Below, one piece after another: positions 47,441 to 57,473 of a stretch of 64,000 nucleotides of DNA; within the stretch, counting starts at the first letter, position 1; each line of letters opens with the position of its first letter. This DNA comes from [Actinomadura] parvosata subsp. kistnae (lineage in GTDB: Bacteria > Actinomycetota > Actinomycetes > Streptosporangiales > Streptosporangiaceae): assembly GCF_900323885.1 (NCBI RefSeq), contig NZ_OOHJ01000022.1, positions 1,858,294 to 1,922,293 on the forward strand. The letters run 5' to 3'. Made by a program: the position numbers and the translations under genes. Below the pieces are notes generated by a model, which saw only the letters and a list, made by a program, of their open reading frames with translations, was not told where the DNA came from and did no database searches.

Positions 47441-49690
47441 CCGGCACCTGGGCACGGGCCGCGCGGCGCGCCGGGATGAGCGCGACCGCGAGGGCCGTGC
47501 CCACGGCGACCAGCACCGCCACCACCAGCGTCAGGGGCGACGGCGCGCGGCCGATGCCCGCGCCGACGCCGCTGGTGTGGCCCTGCCAGTCGATGAGCCC
47601 GGTGACGACCGAGACCCCCGCCGCGGCGCCCACGCCGACGCCCAGCACGACGAGCAGCCCCGTGCCGGTCACGAGCGTGGCCATGACCTGGCGCGGGGTC
47701 AGCCCCATGGCCTTGAGCACGGCCAGGTCGAAGGCGTGGTCGCGCAGGCCCAGGGCGCTGGCGGTGAGCAGGTTGGCCAGGCCGATCAGGGCCAGCACGG
47801 CGATCAGCGCCACGATCACCACCCGGATGACCGACAGCCGGTCGGCCGGGTTGACCGCGGCCTGCACGTCGAGGCCCTCCTGGGAGCTGGCCAGCAGCCG
47901 GCCGCGCACCTCCTGCGGGTCCGCACCCGGCTTGAGCGCCAGCGCGTAGTACTCCGGCGGCACCGCGTCCTTGGCGGCCAGGCTGTCGAGCCCCACCGAG
48001 AGCACTTCGCCGTCCTGCTCGGGCTCGACGGTCCGGCCGACGATCCTGACGATCAGCGGGGTGCCGCCCACCGTGAGCCGCACCCGGTCGCCGATCTTGA
48101 GGCCGAGCAGGTCGAGCAACCCCTGCCCGGCGACCGCCTCGCCCTGGCGGGCGTACATGCGGCCCTCGGCCACGGGGAACGGGTAGGGGCTCGTGGAGCT
48201 GCCGATGGCGCGCACCCGCACCGAGCGGGCCTCGCCCGGCGCCAGCGCGTTCACGTCGGTGCCCGGGTAGACCTCGGCGACGTCCTTGTCCTGAGAGGCC
48301 AGGCGCTCGGCGACGGCCGGCTCCTCCTTGCCCGGCTTGACGTACAGGGCGGCGTGCTGGCCCACCTGCTCGGGGTGGGCCAGGAAGTTGTCGAGGGTGG
48401 CCCACACGCCGAGCCCGATCGTGATCATCATCATCGGCACGGCCAGCCCGAACGCCGTCAGGAACGCCGGGACCCGCCGCGTGAAGGCGTCGCGGGTGCC
48501 GAGGACGAGGGCGGGCGGCAGGCGGACGAGCAGGGCCAGGCGGGCCAGCCGGGACAGGTGGCCCCGGGGCGGCGCGGCGGGCGCGGCCGGGATCGGCGGC
48601 GTGCGGCCACCCCGCCAGGCGGGCACGCCGACGGCGGCCAGCACCGCCAGCGCCGTGCCCCCGACGATGGCCAGCACGGGCACGGGCGCCACGGAGGCGG
48701 CGCCGAGCATCGCCGCCATCACGCCCCAGCCGGCGAGCGTGCCGATGGCCACGCCGAGCAGGCCGAGCGCGCCGTGCTCGGCCAGGAGCAGCAGCGCGAG
48801 CTGGCCCCTGGTGAAGCCCATGGACTTGAGCGTGGCCAGGTCGCGGAGCTGGCCGAGCACCCGGCCGCCGGCGGCGTTGGCCAGCGCGAGCGCGGCGGCC
48901 ACCAACCCGACCACGCCGAACAGCGCGAGCAGCGTGCCCAGCAGCCGGTTGTCCAGCTCCATGGCGGCCCTGACCTCGCGCCAGGTGTAGACGCGCTGCA
49001 GGCGGTCTTCGAGCAGCACGACCGCGCGTTGCGAGACGACCTGCGAGGCCTCGGGGTCGGCCAGGCGCAGCCCGGTGACCCACTCGCTGCGGCCCAGCAT
49101 GGGCTCGACGCGGTCGAGCATGAGGGGCAGCACGTAGGCCAGGCCCGGCGTCCACTCGGGGTAGAAGCCCTGGTCGGCGGAGTCGGCGATGCCGCGCACG
49201 TACAGCGTGTGGCGCTCGCCGTTGATCGTGATGATGGTGAACGGCGCGCCGATGCGCAGCCCCAGCGAGCGGGCGAACGAGCGCTCGACCACCACCCCGT
49301 CGGGCTGCGACGGGTCGAGCCACCGGCCCTCGGCCACCACCGGGTGCGCCACCGCCGGCGGGGTGGCGGGCATGGCGCGCAGCGAGGCCGGCTCCTTCTT
49401 GCCGTTCTGGGCCACGGTGACGGGCGCGGAGCGGTAGGGGCCGGCGGTCTGCGTCACGCCGTCGATGCCGCCCAGCGGCACCTGGGGGCTGTCCTTGGTG
49501 TAGATCCAGACGTGGGCGCCGTCGGTCTGGGCCGACAGGCTGCGCCACGGGTTGGTGCTGTCTTCGAGGAGGGTGGCGGCGGTGATCAGCGCGGCCACGA
49601 TGCCGGCCACGGCCAGCACGGTCAGCACCGCCTGCCCCGTCCTGGCCCGCAGGTCGGCCCTGATCCACCGGCCACCGGCCAGGAGCGTGC

Positions 49691-49694
<4 letters not shown>
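47427..49694 (-). CDS. FtsX/MacB-type ABC exporter permease
   Basis: 755 residues from the ATG at 49694, which overlaps the ATPase stop (ATGA). It has two copies of the FtsX-like membrane unit: an N-terminal helix (VLTVLAVAGIVAALITAATL), a large extracellular region, helices around 270-420, a second extracellular region and three C-terminal helices (VIVALIAVLALIGLANLLTA and following). LRDLATLKSMGFTRGQLALL and FDLAVLKAMGLTPRQVMATL are the paired coupling segments that touch the ATPase. The longer open frame to 50453 is a shadow of the ATPase gene. Likely role: export of a drug or peptide, or lipid-related work. Confidence 0.9.
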
Positions 49695-50415
<721 letters not shown>

Positions 50416-50419
<4 letters not shown>

Positions 50420-50922
50420 GCCAGATCCTCCTGGCAGCGTTCGAGCCAGTCAAGATCTGCCTGCAGATGCAACATGGCCCCTTCGATGAGCAGCATCGCC
50501 ACCCGATCGGTCGGCGCGGTGCTGCTGAGCAGGTCGTTCAGGTCGCTCATGAGCGAAAGATAGTGGCGGCGCTGCCGGCTGATCAGCGCCATCCGGTCGG
50601 CGATGCCGGTGAGCGGGGCGAGCACGAGCTTCATGAAGAACTCGTCGCGCACCCTCGGGCCCTCGGTCGGCTCGTCGACCCAGGCTTCGAGCGACTCGCG
50701 GCCCTTCGCGGTCAGATAGTAGACCTTCTTGTTGGGCCGGTTGGACTGCTCGACGTCGACCGCCCGCACCAGGCCGTCCTTCTCCAGCCGCCCCAGCGTC
50801 ACGTAGATCTGCCCGATGTTGGGCGAGGGATAAGCGCTGCCGAAGGTCTGCTCGAGCGCCTGTTTCAGCTCGTAGCCGTGGGCAGGCTCTTTCGCCAGGA
50901 GCGCCAGCAGGTGAGGCCGCAC
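50416..50922 (-). CDS. PadR-family transcriptional regulator
   Basis: 168 residues from a GTG at 50922, preceded by GAGGAGGGAGAG. The N-terminal winged helix (LLALLAKEPAHGYELKQALE, then SPNIGQIYVTLGRLEKDGLV) is followed by a C-terminal helical dimerisation domain (DEFFMKLVLAPLTG). PadR proteins often repress an adjacent ABC exporter in response to its toxic substrate, and here the exporter genes follow directly with four-base overlaps. An upstream extension to 50964 is not supported. Confidence 0.93.
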
Positions 50923-50968
50923 CGCTCTCCCTCCTCGCTCTGTTACGTACGCGTTACAGAGCAATCCG

Positions 50969-50997
50969 TTGACCTACAGATTACCGCTGTGCATAAC
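50969..50997 (+). promoter_or_regulatory. Predicted sigma-A-type promoter for the sugar ABC operon
   Basis: TTGACC (50969-50974), a 17-base spacer and CATAAC (50992-50997). This lies 56 bases upstream of the start at 51053 and in the divergent region shared with padR. The repeat GTTACGTACGCGTTAC (50942-50957) next to it may be a regulator site. Confidence 0.5.
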
Positions 50998-51052
50998 ATG
51001 AATGCATCTACCTAACACGTATGTAAAAAGACCTGAACACGGAGGAAACAGG

Positions 51053-52300
51053 GTGTTTCGCCTGCTGCCGATGCTTCTGGCCGTGACCCTGGCGGCCGGC
51101 TGCTCGGCGGCGGGCGACGAGGGCGGCGGCGAGACGGGGACGGGCGGAACAGGCCCGATCACCTTCGCCACCGGACGCGACACCACGGCGTACCTGCAAC
51201 CCCTGCTGGATCGCTGGAACCAGGCCCACCCGGCCGAGAAGGTGACGCTGCTGGAGCTGCCCGAGGCCGCCGACGAGCAACGCGCGCAGATCGCGGCCAA
51301 CCTGCAGGCCCAGAGCAGCCGGTACGACGTGCTGGGGCTCGACGTCGTGTGGACTGCCGAATTCGCGGAGAACGGCTGGATCATCCCCCTGGAGCGCGGG
51401 TTGTTCCCGCTCGACAGGTTCCTGCCGCCCGTCGTGGAGACGGCCGTCTACAAGGACAAGCTCTGGGCCGTTCCGTACACGAGCAACGCCGGGCTGCTCT
51501 ACTACCGGAAAGACCTGGTCAAGAAGCCGCCCAGGACGTGGGCCGAGCTTCGCGACCAATCACGCGAAATCACGAAAAAGCATGACATAGGAGGGTATGC
51601 GGGGCAGTTCCTGGCCTACGAGGGGCTCACGGTCAACTTCTCCGAGGCCGTGCAGTCGGCCGGCGGAGAGATCCTCAGCCGCGACGGCACCGAGGTGACC
51701 CTCGACCCGGCCAAGGGCGGGGTCGCACTCGACTTCCTGCTCCAGGGGCTGCGCGAGGGCTGGATCCCGCAGGAGTCGCTGAGCTACAAGGAGGAGGAGA
51801 CGCGCCTGGCCTTCCAGGAGGGCAGGCTGGCCTTCGCCCGCAACTGGCCGCACGCGTACGGACCGGCCAGGGCCGAGCTGGGCGGCAAGCTGGGCGTGAC
51901 CCGGCTGCCCGGGCTCGACGGCCCCGGCTCCAGCACGCTGGGCGGCGCCAACCTGGCCATCAGCGCCTTCTCCAAGCACCAGCACACCGCGCAGGAGTTC
52001 ATCCGCTACTTCACGAGCCTGGAGAACGAGCGCCGGGTCCTCACCGAGGGCTCGTTCCCGCCCGTGTGGACCGAGCTCTACGACGACCCCGAGCTCATCA
52101 AGCGCTTCCCCTACCTGCCCGTGCTCAAGGAGAGCATCCTCGCCGCCCGCCCGCGGCCGGTGAGCGCGAACTACAACCAGCTGAGCCTGGTGATCGCCAG
52201 CTCGGTCGCCAAGGCGCTCGGCAACCCTTCCCCCGAGACCGCTGACGACGTCGCGGCCTCCATGAAGTCCGAACTCGAAGAGATCATCAGAACCCAGTGA
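51053..52300 (+). CDS. Sugar ABC transporter substrate-binding lipoprotein (1)
   Basis: 415 residues from a GTG preceded by GGAGG (51041-51045). A lipoprotein signal (FRLLPMLLAVTLAAGC, with Cys17 as the lipid anchor) is followed by an SBP_bac_1-type fold (LDVVWTAEFAENGWIIPLER, PYTSNAGLLYYRKDLV, ALDFLLQGL, TLGGANLAIS). It resembles maltose/trehalose-type binding proteins (LpqY/ThuE group). Proximity to treS fits an alpha-glucoside substrate but does not prove it. It is the first gene of a four-gene operon. Confidence 0.9.
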   Translation: MFRLLPMLLAVTLAAGCSAAGDEGGGETGTGGTGPITFATGRDTTAYLQPLLDRWNQAHPAEKVTLLELPEAADEQRAQIAANLQAQSSRYDVLGLDVVWTAEFAENGWIIPLERGLFPLDRFLPPVVETAVYKDKLWAVPYTSNAGLLYYRKDLVKKPPRTWAELRDQSREITKKHDIGGYAGQFLAYEGLTVNFSEAVQSAGGEILSRDGTEVTLDPAKGGVALDFLLQGLREGWIPQESLSYKEEETRLAFQEGRLAFARNWPHAYGPARAELGGKLGVTRLPGLDGPGSSTLGGANLAISAFSKHQHTAQEFIRYFTSLENERRVLTEGSFPPVWTELYDDPELIKRFPYLPVLKESILAARPRPVSANYNQLSLVIASSVAKALGNPSPETADDVAASMKSELEEIIRTQ

Positions 52301-52307
52301 GGCAGCC

Positions 52308-53633
52308 ATGCGAAAAGGCAGAGCAGCAGCGATCCTGGCCGGGCTCGCGGTAGCCGTCGCCGCCTGCGGCAACGCGCCGACGACGACCGAGCCCACGGCG
52401 TCGGGCTCGGCGTCGGCGAGCGGCGGCGGCGCCAAGCCGCTCCAGGGCGTCAAGCTCGAGGTGGCCGCGAAGTGGACCGGCGCCGAGCAGAAGAACTTCG
52501 AGCAGGTGCTCAAGGCCTTCACCGAGAAGACCGGCGCCGAGGTCACCTACGCCTCCACCGGCGAGGACACCGGCGCCTACCTCGGCCCGCGCATCCAGGG
52601 CAAGAACCCGCCGGACGTCGCGATCCTGCCGCAGCCGGGCCTGGTGCAGCAGTACGTCGAGCAGAACGCGCTCAAGCCGCTGACCCCCGAGGTGGTCAAG
52701 GAGGTCGACACCAACTACACGCCGTACTGGAAGGAGCTCGGCTCCGTCGACGGCAAGGTGTACGGCGTGCTGGTCAAGGCCGCGCACAAGTCGCTGGTCT
52801 GGTACCGGTCGCAGGCGTTCGAGGACGCGGGCGTGCAGCCGCCCACCAACTGGGACGAGCTGGTCAAGGCCGCGCAGACCGTCGCCGACTCCGGCACCCC
52901 GCCGTTCTCGTTCTGCGGCGCCTCCGGCTGGACGCTGACCGACCTGTTCGAGAACGTCTACCTGTCCACCGCGGGCCCGGAGAACTACGACAAGCTCTCC
53001 AAGCACGAGATCCCGTGGACCGACCCGACCGTGGGCGCGGCCCTGGAGAAGATCGCGCAGATCGCCGGCAAGGCCGACTACCTGGTCGACGGCACCTCCG
53101 GCACCATGCAGACCGACTTCCCCACCTGCGTGACCAAGGTCTACGGCACCGACAAGGCCGCCATGGTGATCGAGGCCGACTTCGTGGCCGTCGAGGCCGT
53201 GAACGCCGGCGCCAAGGTCGGCGAGGAGGCCAAGTACTTCCCGTTCCCGAAGGCCGGTGACACCACCCCGGTCGTGCTGGGCGGCGACGTGGCCGTGGCC
53301 ATGAAGGACTCCCCCGGCGCGATGGCGCTGGTGCAGTTCCTGGCCTCAAAGGAGGGCGGCGAGGTCTGGGCCAAGCTGCCCGGCTACCTGTCGCCGAACA
53401 AGAACGTCTCGCCCGACAACTACCCGGACGAGCTGACCAAGCAGCTCGGCCAGACGATCGTCTCCGCCGGCGACGCCGTCCGCTACGACATGTCGGACCT
53501 GGCCCCGAGCGCGTTCGGCGCGACCGACGGCAAGGGCGAGTGGAAGGTGCTGCAGGACTTCCTGCGCAACCCGAGCGACGTCAAGGGCACCCAGGAGGCG
53601 CTCGAAGCAGAGGCCAAGAAGGCCTGGAAGTAA
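52308..53633 (+). CDS. Sugar ABC transporter substrate-binding lipoprotein (2)
   Basis: 441 residues, starting 7 bases after the previous gene. Lipobox AVAVAAC with Cys20. SBP_bac_1-type domain with FEQVLKAFTEKTGAEVTYAS, LPQPGLVQQYVEQNALKPL and VKAAHKSLVWYRSQAF. It shares little sequence with the first binding protein, so this is not a simple tandem duplication. Two different receptors feeding one permease pair is unusual. It resembles alpha-glucoside (AglE-like) receptors, on general sequence character only. Confidence 0.88.
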   Translation: MRKGRAAAILAGLAVAVAACGNAPTTTEPTASGSASASGGGAKPLQGVKLEVAAKWTGAEQKNFEQVLKAFTEKTGAEVTYASTGEDTGAYLGPRIQGKNPPDVAILPQPGLVQQYVEQNALKPLTPEVVKEVDTNYTPYWKELGSVDGKVYGVLVKAAHKSLVWYRSQAFEDAGVQPPTNWDELVKAAQTVADSGTPPFSFCGASGWTLTDLFENVYLSTAGPENYDKLSKHEIPWTDPTVGAALEKIAQIAGKADYLVDGTSGTMQTDFPTCVTKVYGTDKAAMVIEADFVAVEAVNAGAKVGEEAKYFPFPKAGDTTPVVLGGDVAVAMKDSPGAMALVQFLASKEGGEVWAKLPGYLSPNKNVSPDNYPDELTKQLGQTIVSAGDAVRYDMSDLAPSAFGATDGKGEWKVLQDFLRNPSDVKGTQEALEAEAKKAWK

Positions 53634-53645
53634 AGAGGTAAGGCC

Positions 53646-55025
53646 GTGACCGAACGGTTGAACGGCCGGCAGGACCCGCCCGCGGCCAGCTCCGCGGGCG
53701 GCACCTCCACCGGACCGGCTGAAACCCCCCGCACCAGAAAACGCCTCGGCCCCTCGCCGGCGGTCGCCATCGCCTTCCTCCTCCCCGCGGCCCTGCTGCT
53801 GGGGATCTGGGTGGTCTATCCGATCGTCTACTCCTTCGTCCGCAGCCTCTTCGGAGCACAGAACTTCTCCGAGTTCGTGGGGCTCGGCAACTACATCTCG
53901 ATCTTCACCGACCCGGGCACGCTGACCACGATCCGCAACAACCTGATCTGGGTCATCGTCGCGCCGATCATCGTCACCACGCTCGGCCTGATCTTCGCGG
54001 TGCTGACCGAGCGCATCAAGTGGGCGACGGCGTTCAAGCTGATCGTGTTCATGCCGATGGCGGTCTCGCTCATGGCGGCCGGCGTCATCTTCCGCCTCGT
54101 CTACGAGCAGAGCCCGGACAAGGGCCTGGCCAACGCGGTGCTCACCACCGTGGCCGACACGTTCTCCTCCTCCCAGGGCTACCCGGCGGCCCGGCCGCGC
54201 GAGGGCGACCAGTCGCCGGTCGCGGCCCAGGACGGCGGGGTCGTCACCAAGCAGCCGGTCCAGGCCGGGCAGCCGGTGCTGATCCCGATCGTCGGCGTCA
54301 AGCCGGAGGTCATGCCGTCCAACGCGCAGACCGCCAAGACGCCCGCCGGCGAGGGCCTGTCGGGAGTCGTCTGGTTCGACTTCACGCAGGGCGGCGGCGG
54401 CCGCAACGGCGCCGTGGACGGCGCCGAGAAGGGCCTGCCGGGCATGACCGTCGAGGCGGTGCAGAACGGGCAGGTGGCGGCCACCGCGACGACGGCCGAG
54501 GACGGCTCGTTCCGCTTCGAGGGCCTGGCGCCGGGCTCCTACACCGTACGGCTGCCGAAGTCGAACTTCGAGGCGTCGTACGGCGGCCTGCAGTGGCTGG
54601 GCCCGACGCTCATCACCCCCGCCATCATCGGCGCGTTCGTCTGGGTGTGGGCCGGGTTCGCCATGGTGCTGCTGGCGGCCGGGCTCGCGGCGATCCCGCG
54701 TGACGCCCTGGAGGCGGCCCGCATCGACGGCGCCACGGAGTGGCAGGTGTTCCGCAGGATCACCGTGCCGCTGCTGTCGCCGGTCCTGCTCGTCGTCTTC
54801 GTGACGATGATCATCAATACGCTGAAGGTGTTCGACCTGGTGTTCATCATCGCGCCGGCCTCGGTGCAGCCGCAGGCGAACGTGGTCGCGCTGGAGATGT
54901 GGCGCGTGTCGTTCGGCGGCGGGAACAACCAGGGACTGGGCAGCGCGCTGGCGATCTTCCTGCTCGTTCTGGTCCTTCCCTTCATGATCATGAACATCCG
55001 GCGGTTCAGGAGGGGAGAGTCATGA
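53646..55025 (+). CDS. Sugar ABC transporter permease with inserted extracytoplasmic beta-sandwich domain
   Basis: 459 residues from a GTG. The MalF-like core has N-terminal helices at about 40-62, 100-120 and 135-152, and the cytoplasmic EAA loop DALEAARIDGATEWQVFRRI near 353-372. Between helices, residues about 172-320 form an insert: a Pro/Gln-rich linker and then a domain with GLPGMTVEAVQNGQ and TTAEDGSFRFEGLAPGSYTV, the pattern of SdrD B-type/prealbumin-like repeats. That part should face outward and may touch the binding proteins or the wall. No ATPase gene is present; a shared MsiK-like ATPase is presumably used. Confidence 0.9.
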   Translation: MTERLNGRQDPPAASSAGGTSTGPAETPRTRKRLGPSPAVAIAFLLPAALLLGIWVVYPIVYSFVRSLFGAQNFSEFVGLGNYISIFTDPGTLTTIRNNLIWVIVAPIIVTTLGLIFAVLTERIKWATAFKLIVFMPMAVSLMAAGVIFRLVYEQSPDKGLANAVLTTVADTFSSSQGYPAARPREGDQSPVAAQDGGVVTKQPVQAGQPVLIPIVGVKPEVMPSNAQTAKTPAGEGLSGVVWFDFTQGGGGRNGAVDGAEKGLPGMTVEAVQNGQVAATATTAEDGSFRFEGLAPGSYTVRLPKSNFEASYGGLQWLGPTLITPAIIGAFVWVWAGFAMVLLAAGLAAIPRDALEAARIDGATEWQVFRRITVPLLSPVLLVVFVTMIINTLKVFDLVFIIAPASVQPQANVVALEMWRVSFGGGNNQGLGSALAIFLLVLVLPFMIMNIRRFRRGES

Positions 55026-55933
55026 CGACCGCGACAGCGGCGGCGCCGTCCGCGAAGCCGTCCGGGCTGGAGTCGGGAGCGCCGCGCAGAGGTCTGGTCA
55101 GCAGGATCGTCGACCGGATCGGCAGTGGCGCCGTCCAGGTGATCATGATCCTGCTGGGCCTGTTCTGGCTGGTGCCCACGCTGGGCCTGCTGGTCGTCTC
55201 GCTGCGGACGAACCAGGTCAACAGCGCCGAGGGCTGGTGGACGATCTTCACCAAGCCGGCCGAGCTGACCATCCAGAACTACGCGAACCTGCTCGGCAGC
55301 GGGTTCACCGCGTCCTTCTGGAACACGGTCCTGATCACGGTGCCGACCACGGTGCTGGTGATCGGCATCGCGGCCATGGCGGCGTACGCGTTCGCGTGGA
55401 TGGACTTCCCCGGCCGCGACACCGCGTTCCTCGTGGTCGTCGGCCTGCTGATCGTGCCCATCCAGATCGCGCTGATCCCCATCGCCTCGTTCTACGGCGC
55501 CACGGGGATCTTCGGCAGCATCCCGGGCGTGGTGCTGTTCCACGTGGCGTTCGGCCTGCCGTTCGCGATCTTCCTGCTGCGCAACTTCTTCGTCGGCATC
55601 CCGGCCTCGCTGCTGGAGGCCGCGCGCATGGACGGGGCGCCGGAGTGGAAGATCTTCGTGTCGGTGGTGTTCCCGCTGGGCAAGCCCGCCATCGCCTCGC
55701 TGGGCATCTTCCAGTTCCTGTGGGTGTGGAACGACATGCTCATCGCGCTGGTCTTCGCCGACACCGGCAACCAGCCGATGACCAAGTATCTGCAGTCTCA
55801 GATGCGGCAGTTCGGGTCGAACACCGACATCCTCTCGTCGGGCGCCTTCATGTCGCTGATCATCCCGCTGATCCTGTTCTTCGCCTTCCAGCGGTACTTC
55901 GTGCAGGGCATGATGGCCGGCTCCGTGAAGTGA
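55022..55933 (+). CDS. Sugar ABC transporter permease, MalG-like
   Basis: 303 residues from the ATG at 55022 (ATGA overlap with the MalF-like gene). Six membrane helices; the EAA loop is LLEAARMDGAPEWKIFVSVVFP. Its C-terminus is FFAFQRYFVQGMMAGSVK, typical of MalG-type permeases. It is the last gene of the importer operon and is followed 19 bases later by a strong hairpin. Confidence 0.95.
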   Translation: MTTATAAAPSAKPSGLESGAPRRGLVSRIVDRIGSGAVQVIMILLGLFWLVPTLGLLVVSLRTNQVNSAEGWWTIFTKPAELTIQNYANLLGSGFTASFWNTVLITVPTTVLVIGIAAMAAYAFAWMDFPGRDTAFLVVVGLLIVPIQIALIPIASFYGATGIFGSIPGVVLFHVAFGLPFAIFLLRNFFVGIPASLLEAARMDGAPEWKIFVSVVFPLGKPAIASLGIFQFLWVWNDMLIALVFADTGNQPMTKYLQSQMRQFGSNTDILSSGAFMSLIIPLILFFAFQRYFVQGMMAGSVK

Positions 55934-55952
55934 GGTAGGCGGCCTCGCGTGC

Positions 55953-56000
55953 GCGTTACGGCGGGCGCCCCCTCTCGGGGGTGGGCACCCGCCGTAACGC
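55953..56000 (+). terminator. Long hairpin after the sugar ABC operon
   Basis: A 13-bp perfect outer stem (GCGTTACGGCGGG / CCCGCCGTAACGC) encloses an inner GCCCCC-TCTC-GGGGGT stem. No T-run follows, so it may act as a GC-type terminator, a transcript-stabilising element or part of the leader of the aminopeptidase gene 27 bases downstream. Confidence 0.65.
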
Positions 56001-56027
56001 CCATTCGGGCATTTTCGATGCTTTTTC

Positions 56028-57404
56028 ATGAAGCGTCTTCTCGCTCTCACCGCAGCAGCCTTCCTCGCGCTTCCGCTCACCCCCGCCACCGCCTCCCCGG
56101 CGGGCACGCCCGGCGCACCCAGCGCGGGCGACCCGTACTTCCCCGGCCAGGGCAACGGCGGCTACGACACCCGGCACTACGACCTCACCCTCGACTACGA
56201 CCCGGCCTCCGGCCGCCTGTCCGGCCGCGCCGCCATCTCCGCGCAGGCCACGCAGGCGCTCAGCCGCTTCAACCTCGACCTCGCCGACACGCTGACCGTG
56301 CGCTCCGTGACCGTGGACGGCAGGCCCGCCTCCTTCACGCAGAGCGGCTCCGAACTGGTGGTCACGCCCGCCAGGACCCTGCACGACCGGCGCGGCTTCT
56401 CCGTCGTCGTCCGGTACGACGGCACCCCCGCCCACGTCCTCGACCCCGACGGCTCCATGGACGGCTGGATCAAGACCGGCGACGGCGTCTACAACGCCAA
56501 CGAGCCCCAGGGCGCCCTCACCTGGTACCCCGGCAACCACCACATGACGGACAAGGCGACGTACCGCTTCACCGTGACCGTGCCCGCCGACCGCGTGGCC
56601 GTGGCCAACGGCGACCTGGTGCGCAGGACGTCGAAGGGCGGGCGCGCGACGTACGAGTGGAACGCCCGCGAGCCCATGGCCAGCTACCTGGCCACAGTGT
56701 CGATCGGCACGTTCGACCTCACCGACCGCCGCGTCGGCCGCTACCGGGTCACCACCGCCGTGGACCCGCAGGCCAGGGGCGACGCGACCGGGTTCGCCGA
56801 GCGGCACCCGCCGGTGCTCGACTACTTCGGCGAGCTGTTCGGGCGCTACCCGTACTCCTCGACCGGCGGCATCGTCGACAACGCGCCCGAGGTCGGCTAC
56901 GCGCTGGAGACGCAGACCCGGCCGCTCTACCCGCGCGTGCCCAGCGAGTCGCTGCTCGCGCACGAGCTGGCCCACCAGTGGTTCGGCGACTCGGTGACGC
57001 CCACGCTGTGGCGCGACATCTGGCTCAACGAGGGCTTCGCCACCTACGCCGAATGGCTGTGGGCCGACAAGCTCGGGACGCGCACCGTGCAGGCCGCCTT
57101 CGACGAGGCGTACGCGCGGCCGGCCGACGACGAGTTCTGGCAGACGCCGACCGCCGACCCCGGCGGCCCCGAGAACCTCTTCCACGACCCCGTCTACGAC
57201 CGCGGCGCGATGACGCTGCACGCGCTGCGGGGCGCCACCGGCGACGCCGCGTTCTTCGCGATCCTGCGGGCGTGGGCCCGCGAGCACCGCTACGGCAACG
57301 CCGACACCGCCGCCTTCATCTCCCTGGCCGAGCGGGTCTCGGGCAAGGACCTCGGGGCGCTGTTCGACGCGTGGCTGTTCAAGCCCGGCAAACCGGCGTT
57401 GTGA
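56028..57404 (+). CDS. Secreted M1-family metallopeptidase
   Basis: 458 residues. A signal peptide (KRLLALTAAAFLALPLTPAT, cleavage near ATAS-PA) is followed by the M1 N-terminal beta domain and the thermolysin-like domain. Zinc ligands are H312, H316 and E335 (HELAHQWFGD, then WLNEGFATY). It lacks the C-terminal helical domain of full-length aminopeptidase N, as do many actinomycete short forms; the exopeptidase loop reads GYALETQTRP in place of GAMEN. Probably cleaves peptides outside the cell. Confidence 0.93.
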   Translation: MKRLLALTAAAFLALPLTPATASPAGTPGAPSAGDPYFPGQGNGGYDTRHYDLTLDYDPASGRLSGRAAISAQATQALSRFNLDLADTLTVRSVTVDGRPASFTQSGSELVVTPARTLHDRRGFSVVVRYDGTPAHVLDPDGSMDGWIKTGDGVYNANEPQGALTWYPGNHHMTDKATYRFTVTVPADRVAVANGDLVRRTSKGGRATYEWNAREPMASYLATVSIGTFDLTDRRVGRYRVTTAVDPQARGDATGFAERHPPVLDYFGELFGRYPYSSTGGIVDNAPEVGYALETQTRPLYPRVPSESLLAHELAHQWFGDSVTPTLWRDIWLNEGFATYAEWLWADKLGTRTVQAAFDEAYARPADDEFWQTPTADPGGPENLFHDPVYDRGAMTLHALRGATGDAAFFAILRAWAREHRYGNADTAAFISLAERVSGKDLGALFDAWLFKPGKPAL

Positions 57405-57408
57405 TCAT

Positions 57409-57453
57409 TCTGGTACGGCTTGTCCCCGGGTTCGGGCCGCAAGCCGTACCAGA
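57409..57453 (+). terminator. Hairpin between the M1 peptidase and ung
   Basis: A 14-bp perfect stem, TCTGGTACGGCTTG / CAAGCCGTACCAGA, around a 17-base loop starts 4 bases after the peptidase stop. No T-run follows. The ung start lies 20 bases further. Confidence 0.6.
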
Positions 57454-57473
57454 CCTGACTAAGCTCAACGGCC

